A DNA stretch of 59,449 nt from an uncultured bacterium. Its GTDB lineage: Bacteria; Patescibacteriota; Minisyncoccia; Phycocordibacterales; UBA2100. Position numbers and translations under genes: made by a program. Below the pieces are notes generated by a model, which was given only the letters and a program-made list of their open reading frames with translations, was not told the origin of the DNA and made no database searches. This document shows positions 41,864 through 49,241 of the stretch, in pieces. The DNA lies in the NCBI GenBank assembly GCA_903854215.1, contig CAINVT010000058.1, forward strand, positions 1-59,449, written 5' to 3'. Positions within the stretch are counted from its first letter, which is position 1. Each line of letters begins with the position of its first letter.

Positions 41864-43357
41864 TACCGGTCGGATCAACTTCCCTTCCTGCTTCATGGTC
41901 ATTTCTTGGTAATTTTTTCGTACCCGCTCGATAAGCGCATTCGTCTCCTGCATTTCTGTACCTTGATATATGTGGTCTGCTTTTTTTTCTGCGTACGCCG
42001 CGAGTTTTTTCTTCAGTGGTGAGGTGTACAGTTCGCTCGCATGATGCGCGATGATGAAGCTTGCCTTGGAGCCGAGTAGTTTCAAGATCACGCCGACCAA
42101 CGCACCATAGCTCGCCATCAAGGACCACATGAATCGGAAATGCCGCTGTCGATCAAGTTCGCGCGCTTTGAAAGCACCCAAGACCGGTAAGAGGAATTTA
42201 TCTAACTTCATACCGAATCCGAGACGATAGACAGTGATATTGTCCATGATTTCCACACGCTTCAGGCCACGGCGGAATTTGGTCGTGATGACGTGGAATT
42301 CTGTCTCGGGCATCGCGCGGGCAAGCATCGCAAGTCGTTCTTCGGCAAGACCAGCATCGGGATAGTAGGTGGCCGCGAAGACGAGTATGCGGCTCTCGGG
42401 AAGTCCAATATGTTTATAATGCGCGATCATGTCATCGAGCAGCTCGTCCAACGTTTTAGTTGGTTTCCAATTGAGCTCATGCTTCGCAAGTGTGATGTCG
42501 GGCTTCCGGAAAAGTGGCGCGTCATCTTGCGGTTCGAATACGATCTTTGACTTCGAGCCGGTCTTCTCAAGAATCTTATGCACGAGGTCGAGCATACTGA
42601 TCTCTTCGTCATTGCCGATATTGACCGGTCCGATGAAGTTCTCTTTGTGCATGAGCTTGTCGAGTGCTTCGATCTGATCGTCGACATGCAGGAAACAACG
42701 CGTCGCTGACCCATCGCCGTAGATGACGATATCACGATTGCCGAGCGCGTTGTAAATGAAAATCGAAGGGACACGACCGTCGGTCATCTGCGTATTCGGT
42801 CCGGCAGTGTTGAAGATGCGCGCGATACGAATATCAGTGCCATGCACGCGACTATGATCTACGAACAGCGTCTCGGCGGCACGTTTTCCCTTTTCGTAAC
42901 ATGCGCGAGGGCTGAGCGCATTGGCATTGCTCGCATAATTGTCAGATTCACGGAATGGATGGTCGCCCATCTCACCATAGACATCTGCGGTCGATCCTTG
43001 GAGAATGCGTGCACCGTGTTTCTTGGCGAGATCGAGCATGTTGATAACGCCATCGATCGATGTACGCATCGTATGGATCGGATCGACCTGGAGTGAGAGG
43101 ACGGAAACGGGACATGCAAGGTTGAAGATCAAATCTATTTTCTCACCGGGAAAATCGAGCGGCTCGATGATATCGTGCTTGATGAATTTAAAATTTGGAT
43201 GTTTGAGGAATGCATCGATGTTCTGTGTCGTGCGCGTTTTCATCAAGTTGTCGACGACGATCACGCGATGACCTTCATCGAGATATCGTTTTGCCATTAC
43301 TGAGCCCAAGGCGCCGGCTCCACCCGTAATGAGAATGGTTTTCTGTTCTTCAGACAT
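41861..43357 (-). CDS. Epimerase fused to the N-terminal half of a GT4 enzyme
   Basis: 498 residues. Residues 1-320 are a UDP-glucuronate decarboxylase/epimerase-like SDR: ILITGGAGALGSVMAKRYLDEG, LQGSTADVYGEM, ACYEKGKRAAETLF (Tyr-x3-Lys), RIFNTAGPNTQMTDGRVPSIFIYNAL. Residues 325-498 (ILVFAATYYPDAGLAEERLAML onward) match the acceptor-side half of the GT4 enzyme at 39793, but no donor-binding half follows and the frame ends in TAG. Either a regulatory/acceptor-binding module or a decayed fusion. It makes a nucleotide sugar for the cluster, probably UDP-xylose-type. Confidence 0.8.
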   Translation of the reverse strand: MSEEQKTILITGGAGALGSVMAKRYLDEGHRVIVVDNLMKTRTTQNIDAFLKHPNFKFIKHDIIEPLDFPGEKIDLIFNLACPVSVLSLQVDPIHTMRTSIDGVINMLDLAKKHGARILQGSTADVYGEMGDHPFRESDNYASNANALSPRACYEKGKRAAETLFVDHSRVHGTDIRIARIFNTAGPNTQMTDGRVPSIFIYNALGNRDIVIYGDGSATRCFLHVDDQIEALDKLMHKENFIGPVNIGNDEEISMLDLVHKILEKTGSKSKIVFEPQDDAPLFRKPDITLAKHELNWKPTKTLDELLDDMIAHYKHIGLPESRILVFAATYYPDAGLAEERLAMLARAMPETEFHVITTKFRRGLKRVEIMDNITVYRLGFGMKLDKFLLPVLGAFKARELDRQRHFRFMWSLMASYGALVGVILKLLGSKASFIIAHHASELYTSPLKKKLAAYAEKKADHIYQGTEMQETNALIERVRKNYQEMTMKQEGKLIRPV

Positions 43358-43366
43358 ATATGAAGA

Positions 43367-44185
43367 CTACACGTCTTCGGGACTTTCTTCAACGATGTCC
43401 CATTCGTTTTTCTTGACGTGCCGCGCGCTCGCTATCACGGCAATGGTGAAAAGCACGACGGCGGCAAGCGCAAAGAACCAATATGCGTCGATACCGGGTG
43501 CGGCCGCAGCGGCCGTTTGTGGCTCTACAACGGCCATATTTCCCGCGTCATTGCTCGCACGAACCTGTGCCTGAGACGAAGATTTAACCTTCCCCTGATC
43601 GGCGGCCTCGTTGGGCGACTTTATGGGGGCTTTCTTCGAAGTTGTGATCGGTGCCGTCCTTGGCGCGATCATTGTGGTAGACATTGTGGCACCGGGGGTT
43701 GGTGCGTGCGGAACGAATTGTCCTGTATCATCCGGTGCGCGTTGCAGCGAATTACCATCACCGAGTCCGCCCCACGCGCTATCGTACGATACGGTATCGA
43801 TCGCAATGAGTGATTTGTCACGTAGCGTCAATGTCGCGCCGCCGTTGTCGAGTTCAAACGCGCTATGAAATAGTGCGCCGACATAATCCGGATGATCCGT
43901 TTGAAATTTCGTCGCGTTCGACGCGATGACCGCGTACGTATCCGGTGCGAGCAGGGAACCACCCGATACGGCAATGATGTTGTGATTGGCATCACCTTCA
44001 TACACTTTCCAGCTCGTGAGCAGAATCGATGATGTACCGGTGTTGTAAACCTCTATCCACTCATGCCCGCTGTCGACACCAGGCGGATCGTACATGATCT
44101 CAGTGATCACTGCCTGCGCATTCGCGATGAACGGCACGAGCAGTAGTGCGATCGCGGCGTTACGTATCTGAAATATCTTGTTCAT
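43367..44185 (-). CDS. Secreted lamin-tail-domain protein with C-terminal anchor
   Basis: 272 residues. A signal peptide (IRNAAIALLLVPFIANAQA) precedes a lamin-tail domain (AVITEIMYDPPGVDSGHEWIEVYNTGTSSI, about residues 24-130), common in exported bacterial proteins. A Thr/Ser/Pro/Ala-rich stalk follows, then a TM helix near the end (YWFFALAAVVLFTIAVIASA) and a short cytoplasmic tail. It is thus a surface-exposed, membrane-anchored protein. The start MNKIFQI overlaps the end of the upstream ATPase gene by 26 nt, so the two are probably coupled. Confidence 0.8.
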   Translation of the reverse strand: MNKIFQIRNAAIALLLVPFIANAQAVITEIMYDPPGVDSGHEWIEVYNTGTSSILLTSWKVYEGDANHNIIAVSGGSLLAPDTYAVIASNATKFQTDHPDYVGALFHSAFELDNGGATLTLRDKSLIAIDTVSYDSAWGGLGDGNSLQRAPDDTGQFVPHAPTPGATMSTTMIAPRTAPITTSKKAPIKSPNEAADQGKVKSSSQAQVRASNDAGNMAVVEPQTAAAAAPGIDAYWFFALAAVVLFTIAVIASARHVKKNEWDIVEESPEDV

Positions 44186-46325
44186 GACCCCCGTCATCAT
44201 TGATAATGCGTTTGAGCAATTCAGGTGAAATCTCCTCCATTCCGCTTTTTTCCGGTACTTTCACTTCCTCGCGAGTTCGCAGTGGTTCGGAAATCGATTC
44301 GCTTGGTTGTGGTCGCGGCGCCGGCTGCACAGGCCGCGGCGAGGGTGTTGGTTCAGCCGGTCGCGGAGGCTGCGACGGGCGAGTAGAGCGGAAGTCAGTC
44401 GCACGAAACGATCGCGGCGGCGGATTTTGTTGGTATTTTTGTGTGGGACCGGTCGATGCTGCAGCGAGCGGTCGTTGCAAACGTGAACGAAGCAAGTCGG
44501 CTGGAGAACGTATTGGCGCAGTGGTGGATGCGGGTGTTGGTGGCGGGGTTGGTGTTGGCGCTGCCGATGTCGTGCGTGCGCCTTCGATCGCAGCGCGCAA
44601 TGCGGAGCGCTGTTCTACTTCACCATTATTTGATCGAGACGCTGATGCCACCGGAGCGACATACTGCGTTTGCGAGCGTTCCCCCTTCTGCTCCACGGGT
44701 CGTTCATATGTTCGTTCAACTGCTCGTTCTATCGGTGGAGGTACTGCAGCTGCCGGAGGAACCACTGTTGCCGCAGAAGCCGGTATATACGTATTCGCAG
44801 GACGAGCTGCTTCTTGTCGAGGCTCTGTGTGTATGACAGGCTCCGGTGTCGGCGGCGGCGGTTGAGGCGAAGGTGTACTGTTGGTAGCACGCATAATTGC
44901 GATCGGTGGAACCGGCGGCGTACTCGGAGCGCTCGGAGCGCTCGACGCCGGACGCGATCCATAGCTGCTACCACCTTCCATTTTGCGGATCTGTGTTTTG
45001 GACAAGACAGGCGGCGGGATGAACGCTTTCTGCTTCTCGGCGATCACTGCCTCGACATCGGCACGTTGCCGGCCATAGGTCTCACGCGAGTGCATGACGA
45101 CATCTTCACGATATGAAATGTGCGGCGATTCGATGGGCGGGATCGTCTCGGCGGAGAACGGCGGCGAGCCGACACCATCGATCATCAGCGTAAGATAGAT
45201 CTGTCCGATGCCGAGGCCGACCAGGTCTTCCGCTTCGAAGGTCGGTTCAAAAACGATCTTCAATGTCTCGGCGTCGAACGGACCGACACGGAAGGTGATG
45301 AGCGTCCCTACGTTGCCGAAGACGGCATCACGAACCGTTTCTTCCATTTGTTCGATGTATTGATTCGCGAGCGTGAGCGCAAGCTTGTACTTGCGCGACT
45401 CCGAAAGAATGTCGGCGAATGCTTCATTCATCATTGATTGGAATTCATCGACGTAGAAGAAGCAGCGCGGCAACTTCGCCATGCGTGACGGCGGTTCGTC
45501 CGCGCGACTCATCGCCGCGAGATAGATCTTGACGGTGAGCATGGATCCGAGCAACGACGCGTTGGTCTCGCCCATCCGCCCCTTGGAAAGATTGACGATG
45601 AAAATCTTTTTCTCGTCCATGATCTTGCGCAGGTCGAACGATGATTTGGGTTGGCCGATGATATTACGAATGAGCGGGTTGGAGACGAATTGTCCGATCT
45701 TGTTCTGGATCGCCGGTGTCGCTTCGCGGGTGTAAGTATCGGTGAATGCCGCGAACTCTTCCGTCCAAAAAGCGCGGACGATCGGATCCTGCACGACTTT
45801 GATGACCGCTTCGCGGAACGTCTTGTTGGTGAGCATCCGGTTCACATCGAGCAAGGTCGAACCGGGATATTCGAGAAGTGCCAAGAGTGTGTTCTGCAAG
45901 ATGTATTCCATGCGGGCGCTCCATGCGTCGACCCAAATACGCTTGAGAGCACCCATGAGGCCGGAGACGACGAGATGCCGCTTGTCGAAACCAACATCTT
46001 CCATGACGTTGAAACCAATCGGGTAGTCAACGTCGAACGGCGCGAAGTAGACGACGTCGTTGATGCGATCATGCGGAACGAAGTCGAGCAGCTTTTCGGC
46101 GGTCGAACCGTGCGGGTCGATGAAGGCGATTCCTTCACCATGCTGGATGTCCTGGATCGCCATATTCTCGAGCATGGTCGACTTGCCCATACCGGTCTTG
46201 CCGATCACGTAAACATGCTTGCCGCGATCTATAGAACGTATGCCGAACATCTCGCGTTTGCCGCGTGTGTGCGTTGCCGCAAAATATGTGATGCGGCGAT
46301 CATCGTCGCGTGCATCGGGATGCAT
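44160..46325 (-). CDS. Type IV secretion/conjugation-type ATPase (TraC/VirD4-like) with proline-rich tail
   Basis: 721 residues. HVYVIGKTGMGKSTMLENMA is Walker A (about 38-50) and RCFFYVDEFQSMM Walker B (about 285-297), with FIDPHG and SESRKYKLALTLANQYIEQM typical of TraD/VirD4/HerA-like hexameric DNA translocases. No N-terminal TM helices are seen, so it is a soluble motor. From about residue 440 the chain is a low-complexity Pro/Ala/Ser/Arg tail ending in an acidic segment. It may serve DNA uptake or secretion. TATACT (46338-46333) ends 7 nt before the ATG, implying a leaderless message. Confidence 0.82.
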   Translation of the reverse strand: MHPDARDDDRRITYFAATHTRGKREMFGIRSIDRGKHVYVIGKTGMGKSTMLENMAIQDIQHGEGIAFIDPHGSTAEKLLDFVPHDRINDVVYFAPFDVDYPIGFNVMEDVGFDKRHLVVSGLMGALKRIWVDAWSARMEYILQNTLLALLEYPGSTLLDVNRMLTNKTFREAVIKVVQDPIVRAFWTEEFAAFTDTYTREATPAIQNKIGQFVSNPLIRNIIGQPKSSFDLRKIMDEKKIFIVNLSKGRMGETNASLLGSMLTVKIYLAAMSRADEPPSRMAKLPRCFFYVDEFQSMMNEAFADILSESRKYKLALTLANQYIEQMEETVRDAVFGNVGTLITFRVGPFDAETLKIVFEPTFEAEDLVGLGIGQIYLTLMIDGVGSPPFSAETIPPIESPHISYREDVVMHSRETYGRQRADVEAVIAEKQKAFIPPPVLSKTQIRKMEGGSSYGSRPASSAPSAPSTPPVPPIAIMRATNSTPSPQPPPPTPEPVIHTEPRQEAARPANTYIPASAATVVPPAAAVPPPIERAVERTYERPVEQKGERSQTQYVAPVASASRSNNGEVEQRSALRAAIEGARTTSAAPTPTPPPTPASTTAPIRSPADLLRSRLQRPLAAASTGPTQKYQQNPPPRSFRATDFRSTRPSQPPRPAEPTPSPRPVQPAPRPQPSESISEPLRTREEVKVPEKSGMEEISPELLKRIINDDGGHEQDISDT

Positions 46326-46346
46326 GCGATTAAGTATACCAGATGA

Positions 46347-46622
46347 CTACGCGACTGTGTGTGCGTCGTCGTGCGAATGTTTCTCGTTAAATGTTTGCGT
46401 ATCGTGCGATACGAAGTTCACGGGCACACTTTCAACAAATTCCCCTTTGCGCGCACGTACCTGCTGCGGTCGTTCCCCGCGGCGGCGTACGGCGATGCCG
46501 AGACCGATAACGACGATACCGAGTACGAAGAAGATCAACATCTGCGTATCCACTGTAAAACCAAGAAACGGCATCAGAGCGACAAGGGCTCCAACGAGCA
46601 TAATGAGTGCATCGAGTGACAT
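46347..46622 (-). CDS. Small two-TM membrane protein, 91 aa
   Basis: Two hydrophobic helices (about residues 4-22 and 28-45, LIMLVGALVALMPFLGF and MLIFFVLGIVVIGLGIAV) followed by an Arg-rich stop-transfer and a polar, His-rich tail. I do not recognise the family. A -10-like TACACT ends 6 nt before the ATG. It lies 21 nt upstream of the ATPase gene on the same strand and may be a membrane partner for it, which is only inferred from position. Confidence 0.65.
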   Translation of the reverse strand: MSLDALIMLVGALVALMPFLGFTVDTQMLIFFVLGIVVIGLGIAVRRRGERPQQVRARKGEFVESVPVNFVSHDTQTFNEKHSHDDAHTVA

Positions 46623-46660
46623 ACGAAAAGTGTACCCCTATAGTCCAATAAAGAAAAGCC

Positions 46661-46692
46661 CTCGCTCCAGCATTGCTGAGGCGAGAGACTTT
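46661..46692 (-). terminator. Terminator of the 42-aa gene
   Basis: On the minus strand CTCGCCTCAG..CTGGAGCGAG is followed by GGCTTTTCTTTATT. It lies 14 nt past the stop codon of the small gene. Confidence 0.65.
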
Positions 46693-46698
46693 GAGGTG

Positions 46699-46827
46699 TT
46701 AGCGGAGCAATAATTGTCCCGCGGGGCTTGCCACGAGGAAGAGGATAAATAATCCTTTCATGGCATAGCCAGGAATCTGATCTTCGAAAATGTCATTTCC
46801 GAAAATGGTGAAGAAAATGATACGCAT
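46699..46827 (-). CDS. Very small hydrophobic protein, 42 aa
   Basis: MRIIFFTIFGN starts a 42-residue peptide with a hydrophobic stretch at each end (IIFFTIF and GLFIL-FLVASPAG) and a short acidic middle. The evidence for a real gene is the setting: a perfect TTGACA/TATAAT promoter, a GGAG Shine-Dalgarno 6 nt before the ATG, and a terminator right after the stop. It might instead be a non-coding RNA of about 200 nt. Function unknown; small membrane peptides of this kind include toxins and regulators. Confidence 0.5.
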   Translation of the reverse strand: MRIIFFTIFGNDIFEDQIPGYAMKGLFILFLVASPAGQLLLR

Positions 46828-46890
46828 TACACACTCCATACTCGGCATGCCGCAACGCTGCGCATCCTGCCGAAAGACGACGCTGGTAGT

Positions 46891-46918
46891 ATTATATTCT
46901 ATTTTTGTATTTTGTCAA
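46891..46918 (-). promoter_or_regulatory. Consensus sigma70 promoter of the 42-aa gene
   Basis: Minus strand TTGACA (46918-46913), 16-bp spacer, TATAAT (46896-46891). Both hexamers are perfect consensus. It lies 9 nt past the rsmI stop codon; the start is predicted near 46884. Confidence 0.7.
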
Positions 46919-46926
46919 TGCCTTCG

Positions 46927-47676
46927 TTATTTACTGACGATAAGCACGAATTCTCCCCGCACACCGCCTTTTGCTTCTAATTGTTTCGCGATATCCAGTG
47001 GCTCGCCGACGAGCATTTCTTCGTGCATCTTGGTAAGTTCACGACCAACGTACACGCGTTGGATATTATGTGCAGCGAGTTCGGCAAGCAGTTTCAAAAT
47101 ACGATGCGGTGATTCGTAGACGACGACCGGATGTGAACTAGCCACAATTTCTTTGAGCATCGTCTGTCTCCCCTTCTTATGTGGTAGGAATCCAAAGAAG
47201 GTGAATGATGGATCATCAATACCGGCGATCGAAAGTGCCGCCGTGATCGCTGACGCGCCAGGAATTGCTTCAATGGTAAATGATGGAGGTAGCGGCGCGG
47301 AAGAAACTTCTTTTCCGCTTCCGCCTATCGTTCGGGTCGAAAAAAATACATTGGGAATGTCGCTTTGCAATGCTTCACGGACTCGTGCAACGAGCCGAGC
47401 ACCAGGATCTGAAATGCCCGGTGTCCCCGCATCAGAAACGAACGCGACTTTTTCTCCGCGCTCTAGTCGTTCGATGATCTCATCTGCTTTCTTCAACTCC
47501 GTTGCCGCATCAAGGCGATGTACCGAAGTCTGTATTTCATACTTCACCAAGAGCTTCGCGATCACGCGCGTGTCTTCAGCATAAATAGCATCCGCCTCCT
47601 TGAGCACGCGCAGCGCACGTAGAGTAATGTCCTCCATATTACCTATCGGTGTCGCTACTATTGAAAGGGTTCCCAT
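46927..47676 (-). CDS. rsmI: 16S rRNA (cytidine1402-2'-O)-methyltransferase
   Basis: 249 residues. LSIVATPIGNMEDITLRALRVLKEAD and VAFVSDAGTPGISDPGARLV are signature RsmI motifs; SFTFFGFLPHKKGR and VYESPHRILKLLAEL complete the tetrapyrrole-methylase fold. It methylates C1402 in the 16S decoding centre. Between SDPGARLV and IPGASAI there is an extra stretch of about 20 residues (NVFFSTRTIGGSGKEV). The usual C-terminal extension is short. It follows murC by 1 nt and is probably co-transcribed with it. Confidence 0.92.
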   Translation of the reverse strand: MGTLSIVATPIGNMEDITLRALRVLKEADAIYAEDTRVIAKLLVKYEIQTSVHRLDAATELKKADEIIERLERGEKVAFVSDAGTPGISDPGARLVARVREALQSDIPNVFFSTRTIGGSGKEVSSAPLPPSFTIEAIPGASAITAALSIAGIDDPSFTFFGFLPHKKGRQTMLKEIVASSHPVVVYESPHRILKLLAELAAHNIQRVYVGRELTKMHEEMLVGEPLDIAKQLEAKGGVRGEFVLIVSK

Positions 47677-47677
47677 A

Positions 47678-48976
47678 TCAATCAGCAATTTGCTCCGCTA
47701 CCTTATAAATATCTCCCGCTCCCATCGTGATGATGAGCGTATCCGAGCCGCAGGTAAGCAGCTCGTCGCGGATTTCGTCGAATGACTCATACGCAGTCGA
47801 ATCACCACCGATCTCTGCGGTGCGCAGCGCGAGGATACGGCTGGACACGCTCGGATCGGGCGCTTCACGTGCCGCATAGATCGGCGCTATGAGCGAACGG
47901 TCAGCGGTCGCAAGCGCGATCGCGAATTCCGAGAGAAATGACTTGGTACGACTGTAGAGGTGCGGATGAAATGCAACGACGATCTTTTTGTTGGGAAATT
48001 TCTCACGTGCAGCTTCGATCGTTTTGCCGATCGCAGTCGGATGGTGCGCGTAATCATCATAGACCAAAGCTCCCAAGGGAGTTTCACCTTTATATTCGAA
48101 ACGTCGCCATGATCCCTTGAAGTCGGTGAGTGCGCGATCAATAGTATCCTGCGGGACATCGGGAAATGCGGCGCGCGCGGCCGCTGCGGCCGCGCGCGCA
48201 TTTTCCCTGTTGAATTCTCCGATCTGATTGAGCTCTGGAATATTGACCTGTGTGTAATCGACAATATGTGCGGAAGCATCAGCAAGCACACGTGCAATAT
48301 TCGGACCAGCAGGATTCGTCACAATATATCCGTCACGTGAGACTTTGTGCGCTGCCGTGCGAAACGTCTCGACGAGCGCGTCGAGCGTCGGAAAATAATC
48401 CGTATGATCGAGCTCGACATTCGTAATGACGAGAATTTCCGGATCGAGCTTCAAAAGATGATCGCGATACTCGCATGCTTCAACAACGAAGGGTCCCTCC
48501 TTTGTTAAAACTCCGGCGGGCGAAGCAAGGAAATTAGAACCAAAATCGCGCACAATTGAACCGACGATTGCCGTCGGATTCTTGTCGGCCGTCTGCAATA
48601 TTTTTGCAAGCATGCCGGTCGTCGTTGTCTTTCCGTTGGTGCCCGCGACCGCAATGGTCCGTATCCCTTTTGAAATCTCGCCGAGTGCTTCAAAATACGA
48701 CAATTCTGGGATTCCACGTTCATGCGCCTTCATGCGCTCCGGATTCGATTCAGGGATCGCATCGCTATAGATAAGGAGCTCCGTGCCCGCAGGCACATTC
48801 TCCGCACGCTGGCCAACATCGACGGGAACGCCCACTTCTTCAAGTAACGCGGTCGTCGGCGATTCATCCCGATCTGAACCGGCGATCGTTTTGCCCTGTT
48901 GCGCCAGCAATTGAGCCAACGCCGACATCCCGATCCCGCCGATGCCGGTCATATAGATGTTTTGAGGAATGTTCAT
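47678..48976 (-). CDS. murC: UDP-N-acetylmuramate--L-alanine ligase
   Basis: 432 residues. IYMTGIGGIGMSALAQLL is the MurC N-terminal loop, IAVAGTNGKTTTTGMLAKIL the ATP-binding loop (about 105-120), then ELDHTDYF and DDYAHHPTAI, all MurC-specific. It adds L-Ala to UDP-MurNAc in peptidoglycan synthesis. TATAGT (48988-48983) ends 6 nt before the ATG, suggesting a leaderless transcript with rsmI. A GC palindrome with 13-bp arms (48171-48199) encodes an Ala/Arg run (NARAAAAAARAAF) in the central domain. Confidence 0.95.
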   Translation of the reverse strand: MNIPQNIYMTGIGGIGMSALAQLLAQQGKTIAGSDRDESPTTALLEEVGVPVDVGQRAENVPAGTELLIYSDAIPESNPERMKAHERGIPELSYFEALGEISKGIRTIAVAGTNGKTTTTGMLAKILQTADKNPTAIVGSIVRDFGSNFLASPAGVLTKEGPFVVEACEYRDHLLKLDPEILVITNVELDHTDYFPTLDALVETFRTAAHKVSRDGYIVTNPAGPNIARVLADASAHIVDYTQVNIPELNQIGEFNRENARAAAAAARAAFPDVPQDTIDRALTDFKGSWRRFEYKGETPLGALVYDDYAHHPTAIGKTIEAAREKFPNKKIVVAFHPHLYSRTKSFLSEFAIALATADRSLIAPIYAAREAPDPSVSSRILALRTAEIGGDSTAYESFDEIRDELLTCGSDTLIITMGAGDIYKVAEQIAD

Positions 48977-49109
48977 ACTTCTACTATACACAGCAAAAGC
49001 GTAAAGCGCACCAATACAAAAAAGTTATGCACATTGCCAATAGAATCTCAGGGGTATAGGCTTATTATGGCAACCTAAAAGAGGAGGCGCCGGCAAACTA
49101 TAGGATGCA

Positions 49110-49241
49110 TGTCCCTCTAGTGAAAGGAGGTGATCCAGCATCTCATTTCACTCGCGGAATGCTGCCCAAAAGTCGCGGCACGTGGTGAAATGCCCCCAAC
49201 TGAGCACGCTGTCAAAGGCGTGCTCTCCTCATTCACCTTTT
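49110..49241 (-). ncRNA. Candidate RNA ending in a copy of the 16S rRNA 3' tail
   Basis: On the minus strand GCTGGATCACCTCCTTTC (49139-49122) is identical to the common bacterial 16S 3' end including the anti-Shine-Dalgarno. Upstream lie a hairpin CATTTCAC..GTGAAATG (49192-49143) and another, GAGCACGC..GCGTGCTC (49225-49202). The rest of helix 45 or 44 is not present, so it is not a 16S gene. Read on the plus strand, the same bases give an extended AAAGGAGGTGATCC Shine-Dalgarno, but no ATG, GTG or TTG follows at the right distance. Its nature is unsettled. Confidence 0.4.

Noticed and set aside
44200-45116. Plus-strand frames opposite the ATPase gene (Gly/Ser/Ala- or Arg-rich, 131-221 codons)
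   Set aside because: They are mirror frames of the GC-rich, proline-rich coding tail of the minus-strand ATPase; composition is low-complexity and there is no start signal.
48171-48199. murC GC palindrome as a sure inserted element
   Set aside because: It encodes an Ala/Arg run where MurC proteins are naturally Ala-rich, so codon choice alone could create the palindrome; kept only as a weak example.
49122-49241. A complete 16S rRNA gene or its full 3' domain
   Set aside because: Only the last 18 nt match; helices 44 and 45 are absent.
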